NCBI GenBank assembly: GCA_029252195.1 | Contig: JAQXBV010000046.1 | Coordinates: 1-43,882 of the forward strand | DNA length: 43,882 bases | Reading direction: 5' to 3' | DNA from: Yoonia sp. | GTDB lineage: Bacteria > Pseudomonadota > Alphaproteobacteria > Rhodobacterales > Rhodobacteraceae | In this document: positions 16,911-25,894 of the stretch, piece by piece | Layout of the letters: each line of letters begins with the position of its first letter | Numbering within the stretch: the first letter of the stretch is position 1 | Notes under the pieces: model-generated | What the model was told of the DNA's origin: nothing | What the model saw: only the letters and a program-made list of their open reading frames with translations | Databases searched by the model: none | Program-made: the position numbers and the translations under genes

Positions 16911-17780
16911 ATGCGCCTGATAGCTGCTTTTGCCGCCCTTTTCGCCTCCAATGCCGCCGCTACGCCGATCGTCGTAACGGATATCGCGCCCATTCATGGG
17001 TTGGTGAGCGAGGTCATGGGTGATTTGGGCTCCCCGACCCTGTTGCTGCCCACGAATGCGGATGCGCACCATTATACAATGCGCCCCTCGGATGGGCAGG
17101 TTTTGGCGGATGCTGATCTGGTGATTTGGGTGGGAGCTGGTCTAACCCCTTGGTTAGAAGCGCCTTTGCAGGCATTGGCCCCTGATGCTAAAAAGTTAGC
17201 CTTATTGCTAAGTGATGGGTGGGCACCCCGCGAATCGCATGATGAGGATGACCACGACCATGGGGTAATTGATCCGCATGCTTGGCTTGATCCTGCGATC
17301 GCGAACGCTTGGTTGGGGGCAATTGCGGCGGCTTTGGGCGCGGTTGATCCTGAGAATGCCGAGGCCTACGCGGATAACGCGGAGCAGGCTGCTGTGAGCA
17401 ATGTGGAGTTGCGTTTGGACATCGCCGCCAAGATGGAGGCAGTTGCGGGGCGCGGTGTGATTTGGCCGCATGATGCCTACGGGTATTTTGCTGATGCTTT
17501 TGGGGTCATGACCAAGGGTGCAATCTCGGATTCTGATGCGGCGGCACCTGGGCCTGCGCATATCGCGGAGTTGAGGGAGATCGCGCAAAGTGGCAACGTG
17601 GTTTGTGTGCTTTTGGACCCAGAGGTGAACCCGTCTTGGGCGGGCATCTTAACCGATGGAACCGACGTAAAAACAGCGCAGATTGATCCGATCGGGGTGA
17701 ATAGTCCGCTGGGCGTCGGGTTTTATTCGGCGTTAATGTCGCAGATGGCGGACCAAATTTCAGGCTGTCTGGCACAATAA
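16911..17780 (+). CDS. znuA: Zinc ABC transporter, periplasmic zinc-binding protein
   Basis: A 289-residue cluster A-I solute-binding protein. Signal peptide MRLIAAFAALFASNAAA precedes the mature TPIVVTDIAPIHGLVSEV. Likely zinc ligands are the His in IAPIHGLV, the His in DAHHYTMRPSD, the His in WPHDAYGYF and an acidic residue in LLDPEVNP. A His/Asp-rich loop, DEDDHDHGVIDPHAW, near residue 110 is typical of ZnuA and helps capture zinc. RBS AAGGAG precedes ATG 16911 by six bases. It is divergent from zur, and the site at 16862-16875 should control it. Confidence 0.94.
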   Translation: MRLIAAFAALFASNAAATPIVVTDIAPIHGLVSEVMGDLGSPTLLLPTNADAHHYTMRPSDGQVLADADLVIWVGAGLTPWLEAPLQALAPDAKKLALLLSDGWAPRESHDEDDHDHGVIDPHAWLDPAIANAWLGAIAAALGAVDPENAEAYADNAEQAAVSNVELRLDIAAKMEAVAGRGVIWPHDAYGYFADAFGVMTKGAISDSDAAAPGPAHIAELREIAQSGNVVCVLLDPEVNPSWAGILTDGTDVKTAQIDPIGVNSPLGVGFYSALMSQMADQISGCLAQ

Positions 17781-17814
17781 AAAGCGCCCGCGAACCGATC
17801 TGGGTCGCGGGCGC
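17777..17814 (-). terminator. Rho-independent terminator of the fasciclin gene
   Basis: A 10-bp perfect stem (GCGCCCGCGA at 17784-17793 and TCGCGGGCGC at 17805-17814) is followed on the minus strand by TTTTTATT. It lies 31 bases beyond the stop of the fasciclin gene and overlaps the end of znuA, so it may also block convergent transcription. Confidence 0.85.
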
Positions 17815-17845
17815 CAGCACTCATTAAAAACCTCGCAAAGAGAGT

Positions 17846-18418
17846 TTATTCAGCTGGCAACATCACAGTGTCGATCACGTGGATCACGCCGTTGGACTGC
17901 ATCACATCAGCGATGGTGATGGTCGCCACTTGGCCGCGCTCGTCGGTCAATGTGATCATGTCGCCCTCATATTTCGCCATCAATGTGCAACCGCCAAGTG
18001 TAGGAACAGGGTGCTCGCCGCCATCGTCGCTGATCATGCCGTTGAGCGCATCAAAGAGCACGGCCTTGCCGACCACATGACAGGTCAGAATCTGCGTCAG
18101 CGCCGGTTTGTTTTCGGGAAGAAGAAGTGCGGCCAGTTGCTCTGGGTTGATCTTTGCAAAGGCGTCATTGGTCGGTGCGAAAACGTTGAAAGGACCTTCG
18201 CCTGCGAGGGTATCGACAAGGCCAGCGGCGGTCACGGCTGCGACCAGCGTTGTGTGATCGGCAGAGTTCCCCGCGTTTTCAACGATGTTTTTGTCTGCGA
18301 ACATTTCTGCGCCGCCGACCATCGGATTTGCCATTGCGTGGCTTTCAGCGAAAGCAGCGCCAGCAGAGATGGACAGAACGGCAGCGGTAACTGCGGAGAT
18401 GATGCATGATTTTGTCAT
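17846..18418 (-). CDS. Secreted fasciclin (FAS1) domain protein
   Basis: A 190-residue exported protein. Start ATG 18418 gives a signal peptide MTKSCIISAVTAAVLSISAG with cleavage after AFA, and a single FAS1 domain follows (about residues 50-190). It has the family blocks TLVAAVTAAGLVDTLAGEGP, FNVFAPTNDAFAKI and the terminal ADVMQSNGVIHVIDTVMLP. FAS1 proteins act in adhesion or as surface proteins, and in roseobacters they are widespread single-domain secreted proteins without a known role. The gene is a single unit with its own terminator at 17777-17814. Confidence 0.88.
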   Translation of the reverse strand: MTKSCIISAVTAAVLSISAGAAFAESHAMANPMVGGAEMFADKNIVENAGNSADHTTLVAAVTAAGLVDTLAGEGPFNVFAPTNDAFAKINPEQLAALLLPENKPALTQILTCHVVGKAVLFDALNGMISDDGGEHPVPTLGGCTLMAKYEGDMITLTDERGQVATITIADVMQSNGVIHVIDTVMLPAE

Positions 18419-18532
18419 TGTTTTGGTTTCCCGTTTGGTGTTCGCCGCAAGGCCCCTTGCCTTGCGTTCGAAATTAACCACGGGTCGTTCGCCAACAGAG
18501 TTTCACAAAATCAGCTATTTATTTTTCCGCCT

Positions 18533-20086
18533 TTAGAAGTCGGTCGGCGCGCCACCTTCTTCTTTGCGCTTGGCAACAAAGGTTGCTAGCTCTTCGCGCA
18601 CCCCTTCGTCCATTTTCGGCGGCTCAGACGTGCCGATAATGTCTTTAAAGGTGCGATGTGCACGCTCCGCCGTCCAGACGCCGCCCGCGACTTCCCAAGC
18701 CTCAAAGTTCCGCCAATCGGAGACGATGGGTGAATAAAACGCCTTTTCATAGCGGTCTTGGGTATGCTGAATGCCGAAGAAGTGGCCTGTCGGTCCAACC
18801 TCTTTGATCGCATCAATCGCGATGTCGTCCACGCCCGTCGCCACGATTTCGGGCTCCATATAGCGCTGGATCATCTGGATGACTTCGCAGTCCATGATGA
18901 ATTTTTCAGGGCAAGCGATCAGCCCGCCCTCAAGCCAGCCCGCTGCATGATAGACGACGTTGGTGCCCGATTGCACAGCCGACCAGAGCGAGTTGGAGGT
19001 TTCCCACATCGCTTGGCCGTCGGGCACGTTGGCCGCACAGACGCCAGAGGCTCGCATCGGCAGCCCATAGAACCGTGCCATCTGACCTGTCATTTGCGTC
19101 GCGCGCATATACTCGGGGGTGCCGAAAGCAGGCGCGCCCGATTTCATATCGACGTTGGAGGTGAATGTGCCGATCACGCAGGGCGCGCCCGGCCGGACGT
19201 ATTGGAAGAGAGCGATTGCGGAAAGAGCTTCGGCGATAGAAAGCGTCACAGCGCCCGACATGGTGACGGGCGCCATCGCACCTGCGAGCGTGAAAGGTGT
19301 CACGATGACGGCTTGGCCACGCCGCACGCAGCGCAAGCAGCCGTCGATCATCGGCACGTCATGCTTGAGCGGCGAGGTCGAGTTGATGTTGGTATACATG
19401 TGCGGTTTAGCGACGAACTCTTCTTCGGTCAGCCCGCCCGCGATTTTGACCATTTCCATGACATCTTCGACGCGTTCTTTGCCTAAGGAATAGGCATGCG
19501 CCACTTTGTCGGTGAGCGTCATTTTGTCGTAAACCACGTCAAGGTGGCGCACAGAGGCGTGCACATCAACAGGTTCAACCGGATAGCCCCCCGCAAAGTG
19601 GATGCAGTTGAAATACTGGGTCAGACGCAGAAGATCAGCACATTGTGCGCGGGTGCCAGAGACCTTTTTGCCGATCTCCATGTCGAAATAATTGGGCGGC
19701 GAAGAGACGTTGCCGAACAGGATATGCTTACCGCCGATGGTGATCTTGCGGTCGGGGTTGCGCGGGGTGATGTCGAACTGCGCGGGCGCATGCGACAGCA
19801 TTTCCATGACCCAATCGCGGCCCATACGCACATTGGTGCCGTTCACGGTGCAGCCTGCTTGCTTGAACAGCTCAAGCGCCTCTTCATTGAGAAACTCGAT
19901 CCCGATGTCCTCAAGAATCGTCATCGCACCGTTGTGAATGGCCTCGACACCCTCGGGGCCAAGCGGTTCTGTCGGGCGATCCGTGTTGACGGGGATGCGC
20001 CATGGCATCTGATCAATGACCTCGTGACCACGTCGTGTCGCGTTGCCTGCCCGTCCGCCGCCACGCCGTCTTGGTGTGTCTGACAT
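18533..20086 (-). CDS. MttB-family (trimethylamine methyltransferase-like) corrinoid methyltransferase
   Basis: A 517-residue TIM-barrel protein of the trimethylamine:corrinoid methyltransferase superfamily. The reading is continuous, with no amber codon for pyrrolysine. It therefore belongs to the non-pyrrolysine branch, whose characterised members include glycine betaine and related quaternary-amine methyltransferases. Family blocks are GAMTILEDIGIEFLNEEAL near the N-terminus, NSTSPLKHDVPMIDG, and GATGHFFG-like VGPTGHFFGIQHTQ near the C-terminus. No corrinoid protein (MttC-like) partner is in the window. The substrate is therefore open: glycine betaine, proline betaine, carnitine and similar are all possible. 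A hairpin overlies its ribosome-binding site. It follows the HAD gene by 91 nt. Confidence 0.85.
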   Translation of the reverse strand: MSDTPRRRGGGRAGNATRRGHEVIDQMPWRIPVNTDRPTEPLGPEGVEAIHNGAMTILEDIGIEFLNEEALELFKQAGCTVNGTNVRMGRDWVMEMLSHAPAQFDITPRNPDRKITIGGKHILFGNVSSPPNYFDMEIGKKVSGTRAQCADLLRLTQYFNCIHFAGGYPVEPVDVHASVRHLDVVYDKMTLTDKVAHAYSLGKERVEDVMEMVKIAGGLTEEEFVAKPHMYTNINSTSPLKHDVPMIDGCLRCVRRGQAVIVTPFTLAGAMAPVTMSGAVTLSIAEALSAIALFQYVRPGAPCVIGTFTSNVDMKSGAPAFGTPEYMRATQMTGQMARFYGLPMRASGVCAANVPDGQAMWETSNSLWSAVQSGTNVVYHAAGWLEGGLIACPEKFIMDCEVIQMIQRYMEPEIVATGVDDIAIDAIKEVGPTGHFFGIQHTQDRYEKAFYSPIVSDWRNFEAWEVAGGVWTAERAHRTFKDIIGTSEPPKMDEGVREELATFVAKRKEEGGAPTDF

Positions 20087-20116
20087 GATCTCATCTCCCC
20101 GTTTGCGATGAGATCA
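20086..20116 (-). promoter_or_regulatory. Hairpin overlapping the ribosome-binding site of the MttB-like gene
   Basis: A 10-bp perfect inverted repeat (20086-20095 with 20107-20116, loop of 11) reads on the minus strand TGATCTCATC, loop GCAAACGGGGA, then GATGAGATCA. The last A is the A of the start codon. The Shine-Dalgarno GGGGAG lies at the loop-stem edge eight bases before ATG. Folding would cover the start region. It could also be a DNA operator. Confidence 0.5.
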
Positions 20117-20177
20117 GTTTGGCAGGACCAACGCCCAAGCCTTGCGTAAACGCGACAAGATTTGTCGTTTTAGCAAG

Positions 20178-20876
20178 TCACTCGCGGTTTTGCCGCGCGA
20201 GCCACTCTGGCAGTTCCGCGATACTGTCGAGAATAACATCGGCAAAGGGCTGCAATTCATAGGCCTGTGCGGGCCCAGTGAGCACGCCAACGGTCCGCAT
20301 ACCCGCCGCATTGCCGGCATTCAGGTCATGGATGCTATCGCCGACCATGATGCAGTCTTCGGGGGCAAGCCCTGTGGTGGTGCAGAACCCAAGAAGCTGC
20401 TCAGGCTCGGGCTTTCCACCGAACCCACTGTCATAGCCTGCGATAAAATCAAAAAGATCCAACACATCCGCCTCGCCCAGATGGGCGCGGGCGTTTTCTT
20501 CGGCGTCATTGGTGGCCAGACCAATGAGGATATCCATTTCCTTGATCTCGTGCAGCAAGGGCCAAAGCGGGGCGGCCTGCACTTGTGGCACGTTGATCGT
20601 GGCCTTGCGCATACGGACCATCAGATCTTTTTTCATCACATCTGGCAAATGTTCGAGCATGGCTTCGGCAATAAAATCAACGGTTTCCGCGATCACGATG
20701 CTTTCGGGCCAAAACACGCCGCCCTCGTAATCGTAGCCCAGCGCATTGGCCAAAGTCTCGATCTTTTCCGGATCATCGCCAGCCTCGGCCGCAATCATAC
20801 TGCGCGTCCAAACGCCCCAAGTTGCGTTGAAATCGAACAGCGTGCCATCTTTATCGAAGACGATACCTTTGATCAT
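20178..20876 (-). CDS. HAD-superfamily phosphatase (Gph-like)
   Basis: A 232-residue haloacid dehalogenase-superfamily phosphatase. Motif I is VFDKDGTLFDF with two catalytic aspartates, motif II is IGLATND, motif III is the Lys in FGGKPEPEQ, and motif IV is CIMVGDSIHDLNAGNAAG. The start ATG 20876 has AGGA seven bases upstream; a longer GTG start at 20912 is less likely. The layout is like phosphoglycolate phosphatase, but substrate cannot be told. The gene precedes the MttB-like gene on the same strand and is divergent from the dehalogenase homologue across 63 bp. Despite the family name, HAD proteins of this type are phosphatases, so this is not evidence for dehalogenation. Confidence 0.85.
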   Translation of the reverse strand: MIKGIVFDKDGTLFDFNATWGVWTRSMIAAEAGDDPEKIETLANALGYDYEGGVFWPESIVIAETVDFIAEAMLEHLPDVMKKDLMVRMRKATINVPQVQAAPLWPLLHEIKEMDILIGLATNDAEENARAHLGEADVLDLFDFIAGYDSGFGGKPEPEQLLGFCTTTGLAPEDCIMVGDSIHDLNAGNAAGMRTVGVLTGPAQAYELQPFADVILDSIAELPEWLARQNRE

Positions 20877-20939
20877 TTTGGGTTCCTTCTTTGTCTCGTA
20901 TTGACACTCCACCCTGCGGCCGTGACGGTGTCAACTATC

Positions 20940-23900
20940 ATGCTCAAACTTCGCTCTTACCGTTCCCGCCCGATGCATCTTGGTCCGTTTCCGCTTGAAA
21001 AACTCAAGCGGATGTCTGGGGTTGATCTGTCAGCCATGCCTGTGATGCAACCGGTTTCTTTTCGCCGGCCTGAGGACCACAAAAGCATCGTAAACGCGAT
21101 GCAGGAATATCAGGCGATGCTTGATGCGACGCGGGACGGGATGGTGAAACGAGAGATCGCCGAAATTCCCAATGACTTGGCAGAACGCGCCAATCATATG
21201 AAATCATTCGGTTATTATTGCGACGCCAGCATGGTTGGCACCTGCGCGATTGATCCGGCGGTCTGGCTGGATGCGCCGCTCGTGAACCCCGATGTGGACC
21301 GATTGGCCGATAAATTGCGGGTGATGCAGCCCAAATCATTGGCCGCGGGCATTGATGTGATTATGGCGGGCCTGCGCGAGAGTATGGCTTTGCCCCCCGC
21401 CGATTGCCGTCATCATACACATGCGATCATGTTCTTATATGACCACCCCCGCGCGCCGCGCGAGGACGAGGTGGGTGCCGGCTGGATCAAAGACGCCCTG
21501 CCCCAGCGCACCTGTTTGCGCAGCATGGAAACCGCCGTGACGCTGGCGAGTTATATCCGCACCTTGGGCTATGAGGCGCGGGCCCATTCGATGGCGGCGA
21601 GCGACGTGAATTTGGGGGCGCTGGCGGCTTCGGCAGGTTTGGTAGCCTTGGAAGACGGTGTTTTGGTGAACCCGTTTACGGGCGACCAATACGGTTTGGC
21701 GGCGGTGACGACGACGCTTGAAATGGCCGCTGATTTGCCGATTGTGCCGTGTCAGGAAGCCCCGCTCAGCTATACTTTCGGCATGGGCGCACATACGAAA
21801 TCGGCTGGTCGCCGCGATGTTTACGCCAAGCGCGATTACGCCTTGGGTCCGCATCCCTTTGAGACGCTCAAACGCGTGGAAACCCCCACGACCTATATTG
21901 ACGCGCCCAATGTCGCGCGGGTCCCAAAACGGGCGAACCTGTTTGCGCGGGCGCTGTTTGGGGACTTGGGCAAACAGGTGCAAGAGGCCACAAAAAACGG
22001 CAACTATGTGCGCAAATCAGCGAGCGCTTTTGCGTTCCGCCCGTCGCTTGGTGCCTTTGTATTGCTACAGGATGGCGAGGCGGCGGCAAAGCAGGACGGC
22101 ACTGACGACACCGCGGCAAATGCCGCCAATATCAAGGCAGCGCTTTATTTCCTTGGTGTCGATGCCTGCGGATTAAGCGCTTGTCCTGACTGGGCCTACT
22201 ATAGCCATGACGCGGCGGGCGGGCCTATTACCCCCTACCACCGCAACGCAATTTCAATGATTATCGACCAAGGTCACGAAACGATGGAGGGCGCATCGGG
22301 CGACGACTGGATCGCCTGCGCCCAATCCATGCGAGCCTATTTGCGGTTTTCGCTTTTGGGCGGTGTTTTGGCGCAGCATTTGCGCAACTTGGGCTATACG
22401 GCGCGGGTTCATTCGGTCATGGACGACGAGGTGCTACATCCGCCGCTCCTGTTGCTCGCGGGGCTTGGCGAGGTCAGCCGCATTGGCGAGGTGATCCTCA
22501 ATCCGTTCCTTGGACCGCGTTTGAAATCGGGCGTTGTCACAACGAATATGCCGATGACACACGACAAGCCGATTGATTTTGGCCTGCAAAGCTTTTGCGA
22601 AGCCTGCAATAAATGCGCTCGCGAGTGCCCGTCTGGCGCTATTACGGCAGGACCAAAGCTGATGTTCAACGGCTATGAGATTTGGAAATCCGATAGCCAG
22701 AAATGCACGACCTACCGCGTGAGCCAGAAGAATGGCGCGATGTGCGGGCGCTGTATGAAGACCTGCCCCTGGAACCTCGAAGGGCTGTTTGCAGAGGCCC
22801 CGTTCCGCAAGCTGGCGATGACGGTGCCAAAGGCGGCAAGGGCCTTGGCGGCGCTCGATGACACCCTCGGCAATGGGTCGATAAATCCCGTCAAAAAGTG
22901 GTGGTGGGACTTGGAGATGCGCGACGACGGGGCTTACCGCACTGCCATTGAGCCTGTGAACAAACGGGCCTTGTCGCGCGACTTGAAGCTGCGTTATGCG
23001 GATCAGACTTTGGCAGTTTACCCCGCCCCCCTTGCGCCGCCGCCCTACCCTTGGCCGTTTCCGATGGACCGCGAAGCTGGGATCGCGGCCTATCAGGCGA
23101 TGATATCAGCAGATGAGCATAGGGCGCGGCGGGCCAACGGCCTGCCAACTGAGCATGTGTATCGCGCAACCGAGGGCGACGCGCCGATCCTAAGCCTAGT
23201 CGTGACGCGGGCCGAGAAATTGACGGATGCAGTGACGCTCTATGAGTTTTCAGACCCCAACGGCGCGGACCTGCCGCCTTTTACGGCAGGCGCGCATTTG
23301 GATGTTGTCATCGCGCCTGAGTTCTTTCGCCAGTATTCGATGTCGGGCGACCCTGCGGATCGGAAGTCCTACCAGATTGCGGTGCTGCGCGAGGATCAGG
23401 GGCGCGGTGGCTCTAAACTCATGCACCGGATTTTCGGGCTGGGGCGCAGGGTGTTTGTGTCCAAGCCGATCAACCATTTCCCACTGGTGGAGGACGCCAG
23501 CCACACGATGCTGATGGGCGGGGGGATCGGGATCACGCCGATGATCGCGATGGCGCACCGCTTGCATGCTTTGAGCAAGCCCTTTGCCCTGCACTATAGC
23601 GCGAAAACCCGTGCGGATGCTGGATTCATTCCTTTACTGAGCGCGCAGCCATGGGCCGCAAATGTGCAACTGAATATCTCTGATGAGGGCACGCGGGCCG
23701 ATCTGGCAATGGTGATGGCCTACCGCAAAGGCGCCCATGTCTATACCTGCGGGCCCGACGCTTATATGACGGCGGTGATGGCCGCGGCAGAGGTCAACGG
23801 TTATCCGGAGGAGGCGCGGCATTTAGAGTATTTCGCAGTCCCCGAAGCGCATGACTACGTCAACCACCCATTCAAACTGCGCCTGAAAGACGGGCAGATT

Positions 23901-24128
23901 GTGCCTGTGGCCGCCGATGAGACAGCCGCCGACGCGCTGTTGAGAATCGGAGTGCCAGTTGATGTGAAATGCGCCGACGGGCTTTGTGGTGTGTGCAAAT
24001 GCGGCGTGATTTCGGGCGAAGTCGAGCATCGCGATTATGTGCTGTCAAAGGCGCAGCGCACGCGCGAGATTATTCTGTGCCAAAGCCGCGCGGCAGAGCC
24101 GATGGGCGAAATCGCAATCGACCTTTAG
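20940..24128 (+). CDS. Self-sufficient reductive dehalogenase homologue fused to flavin/2Fe-2S reductase
   Basis: A 1062-residue fusion protein with start ATG 20940. The first ~700 residues match corrinoid- and Fe-S-dependent reductive dehalogenases of the non-respiratory, cytoplasmic class: there is no Tat signal, and a duplicated N-terminal half precedes the catalytic half. The first [4Fe-4S] motif is CEACNKCARECP (553-564). The second uses Cys589 with CGRCMKTCP (602-610). The C-terminal third is an NAD(P)H:flavin reductase of the phthalate dioxygenase reductase type (RQYSMSGDP flavin site, GGGIGITPM at 860) with a plant-type 2Fe-2S centre (Cys1011, 1016, 1019, 1047). Such fusions use NAD(P)H directly, and a characterised relative comes from Jhaorihella, a marine rhodobacter. 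The likely class of substrate is halogenated phenols, but this is inference. Cobalamin supply genes are not in the window. Confidence 0.88.
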   Translation: MLKLRSYRSRPMHLGPFPLEKLKRMSGVDLSAMPVMQPVSFRRPEDHKSIVNAMQEYQAMLDATRDGMVKREIAEIPNDLAERANHMKSFGYYCDASMVGTCAIDPAVWLDAPLVNPDVDRLADKLRVMQPKSLAAGIDVIMAGLRESMALPPADCRHHTHAIMFLYDHPRAPREDEVGAGWIKDALPQRTCLRSMETAVTLASYIRTLGYEARAHSMAASDVNLGALAASAGLVALEDGVLVNPFTGDQYGLAAVTTTLEMAADLPIVPCQEAPLSYTFGMGAHTKSAGRRDVYAKRDYALGPHPFETLKRVETPTTYIDAPNVARVPKRANLFARALFGDLGKQVQEATKNGNYVRKSASAFAFRPSLGAFVLLQDGEAAAKQDGTDDTAANAANIKAALYFLGVDACGLSACPDWAYYSHDAAGGPITPYHRNAISMIIDQGHETMEGASGDDWIACAQSMRAYLRFSLLGGVLAQHLRNLGYTARVHSVMDDEVLHPPLLLLAGLGEVSRIGEVILNPFLGPRLKSGVVTTNMPMTHDKPIDFGLQSFCEACNKCARECPSGAITAGPKLMFNGYEIWKSDSQKCTTYRVSQKNGAMCGRCMKTCPWNLEGLFAEAPFRKLAMTVPKAARALAALDDTLGNGSINPVKKWWWDLEMRDDGAYRTAIEPVNKRALSRDLKLRYADQTLAVYPAPLAPPPYPWPFPMDREAGIAAYQAMISADEHRARRANGLPTEHVYRATEGDAPILSLVVTRAEKLTDAVTLYEFSDPNGADLPPFTAGAHLDVVIAPEFFRQYSMSGDPADRKSYQIAVLREDQGRGGSKLMHRIFGLGRRVFVSKPINHFPLVEDASHTMLMGGGIGITPMIAMAHRLHALSKPFALHYSAKTRADAGFIPLLSAQPWAANVQLNISDEGTRADLAMVMAYRKGAHVYTCGPDAYMTAVMAAAEVNGYPEEARHLEYFAVPEAHDYVNHPFKLRLKDGQIVPVAADETAADALLRIGVPVDVKCADGLCGVCKCGVISGEVEHRDYVLSKAQRTREIILCQSRAAEPMGEIAIDL

Positions 24129-24403
24129 GTCCAGTGAACGGATTCGCCCCCCGGCATGGCGTAACGCGCGCGCAAGGGGACATCGTATTTCAGGTCGTGC
24201 GCATCGCAGAACGCAATCACCCAAGCGTCATCCATCGTCAGAAACTCAAGCACCGAGCTTTGAAACGCCGTATCGCCTGCCTGCGCCCGCAAATCTTCGA
24301 TCGATCCCCCTGTTGCGCCAAGAAAAATTGGGCAAAGCTCATCGTTGCCTGCCAACCAGCCAAGGCACTGAAGGGCGATAACTTGCGCATGTTCTGGGTT
24401 CAT
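24125..24403 (-). CDS. DUF3572 family protein
   Basis: A 92-residue small protein of the DUF3572 family, common in alphaproteobacteria and of unknown function. It is predicted to be soluble and helical, with EHAQVIALQCLGWLAGNDEL near the N-terminus and FLTMDDAWVIAFCDAHDL later. Its stop overlaps that of the dehalogenase homologue by four bases, and it is divergent from the PleD-like gene at 24486. In alphaproteobacteria DUF3572 genes are often beside pleD/divK loci, which fits here. Confidence 0.82.
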   Translation of the reverse strand: MNPEHAQVIALQCLGWLAGNDELCPIFLGATGGSIEDLRAQAGDTAFQSSVLEFLTMDDAWVIAFCDAHDLKYDVPLRARYAMPGGESVHWT

Positions 24404-24485
24404 TTGATCCTCTTTTTCAGTGGAAACCGTTTTTTAACCATTCAGGTCTAGCTTGAAGCTGTCGCAGTGGTGAAACCACGAAAGG

Positions 24486-25889
24486 ATGATAGATAAGACG
24501 GGCCGCATTTTGATTGTCGATACGTTACCGACAAACAGGATTGTGCTGAAGGTCAAAATGTTGGCCGCTCAGTTTATTGTCGATGCTTGCGGATCACGGG
24601 CGGAAGCGGAAGCGATTATTGAACGCAACCGGCCTGACCTCATCTTGATCAACCTGTCAGACCAAGCCGAAGATCGCCACGGTTTTTGCCGCGACCTCAA
24701 AGGCAATCCAGATACGGCAGCGATTGCCATTATTTCCGTGGGTATCGCAGATACCGCGCGGGCTCGTTTTGCGGCCTTGGATGCGGGCGCAGATGACGTT
24801 CTGCCGCGCCCGATCAACGACGCATTATTGCTCGCGCGTATTCGGTCATTGCTGCGTGTCCGCCATGCCCGCCAAGAGTTGATGCTGCGCGATGGCACCA
24901 GTCGCGCACTTGGCTTTGAAGAAACACGCAGCGGCTTTAATGTCGCCGCACGCGTCGCACTTGTGTCAAATTCCGCCCCGTCAGGCGCCAGTTTCGCCCA
25001 GAAACTCAATGAAGGCCTAACACTCCCCGTTCTGCGGTTTGAAACGGATCGGATCTTAACAACGACAGCCGTTACCCCCGTTCCCGACCTCTTTATTATT
25101 GATGGCATGCAATACACCGATGATGGTCGGAGCATTTTTCGGCTGGTGTCTGACTTGCGGTCGCGGGCGGAAACGCGCACATCGGCGATCATGGTGATCT
25201 TGCCTGATGGGCAGGTTGAGACGGCCGCTCTTTCACTTGATCTTGGCGCCGATGATGCGGTTTTTAGCGCGATTTCTGGGGGTGAACTTGTTTTGCGCGC
25301 GAAAGCACTGGTACACCAAAAGCTATTGCATGATCGCCTGCGCAATACGGTTCGCGACGGGTTGCAGGCCGCGGTAACCGATCCGCTCACGGGCCTTTTC
25401 AACCGCCGATATGTAGAGCCGCATTTGGTGCGCATCGCCGCACAGGCCCGCACAACACAGCGCGAATTTGCTGTGATGATGCTGGATATTGATCACTTCA
25501 AGTCGATCAACGATCGTTTTGGCCATGCTGCCGGAGATATGGTCTTGATCGAAATTGCCCGCCGCCTGCGCGAGAATTTGCGCGCGATTGATCTGGTGGC
25601 GCGGATCGGCGGGGAAGAGTTTATGATTGCGATGCCCCGCACCTGCGGTGAGCAGGCCCATGCTGCCGCAGACCGTGTCCGCAAGCTTATTTCGGCTCGC
25701 CCCTTCTCGATTGGCCCTGATCACCCGCTATTGACCGTCACAGCCTCTGTCGGCGTTACAACGGGCGGCCTCACCCCGCTCGACCGAGGGCAAATCAACG
25801 GGATGTGCGGACAAGCAGATGCCGCGCTCTATGCTGCGAAATCCGCAGGACGTGACACCGTCGCAATGAGCCGTTGCACCGCCGCCTAG
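24486..25889 (+). CDS. pleD: PleD-like diguanylate cyclase with degenerate receiver
   Basis: A 467-residue response regulator with two receiver-like domains (about 1-125 and 150-290) and a GGDEF domain (about 295-460). The cyclase looks active: GGEEF at 375-379, with an allosteric RxxD I-site at 366-369. It should make cyclic di-GMP from GTP. The first receiver, however, has LILINLSDQ, with Asn56 where the phospho-acceptor Asp belongs, and IVDTLPTN, where one of the two acidic pocket residues is Thr. PleD is normally activated by phosphorylation, so control has probably changed. The ATG at 24486 is directly preceded by AAAGG with almost no spacing, and a small GTGGT/ACCAC hairpin lies at 24467-24479. 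Confidence 0.87.
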   Translation: MIDKTGRILIVDTLPTNRIVLKVKMLAAQFIVDACGSRAEAEAIIERNRPDLILINLSDQAEDRHGFCRDLKGNPDTAAIAIISVGIADTARARFAALDAGADDVLPRPINDALLLARIRSLLRVRHARQELMLRDGTSRALGFEETRSGFNVAARVALVSNSAPSGASFAQKLNEGLTLPVLRFETDRILTTTAVTPVPDLFIIDGMQYTDDGRSIFRLVSDLRSRAETRTSAIMVILPDGQVETAALSLDLGADDAVFSAISGGELVLRAKALVHQKLLHDRLRNTVRDGLQAAVTDPLTGLFNRRYVEPHLVRIAAQARTTQREFAVMMLDIDHFKSINDRFGHAAGDMVLIEIARRLRENLRAIDLVARIGGEEFMIAMPRTCGEQAHAAADRVRKLISARPFSIGPDHPLLTVTASVGVTTGGLTPLDRGQINGMCGQADAALYAAKSAGRDTVAMSRCTAA

Positions 25890-25894
25890 CGCTA

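Noticed and set aside
18533-20086. Pyrrolysine-containing MttB
   Set aside because: The 517-residue frame is continuous and has no amber codon. No pylTSBCD genes are present in the window.
20178-20876. HAD gene as a haloacid dehalogenase working with the dehalogenase homologue
   Set aside because: Motifs fit the phosphatase branch with two Asp in DKDGT. Haloacid dehalogenases lack the second Asp.
20142-20939. N-terminal extension of the dehalogenase homologue to 1328 residues
   Set aside because: The extra part is antisense to the HAD phosphatase gene. The family N-terminus begins near ATG 20940.
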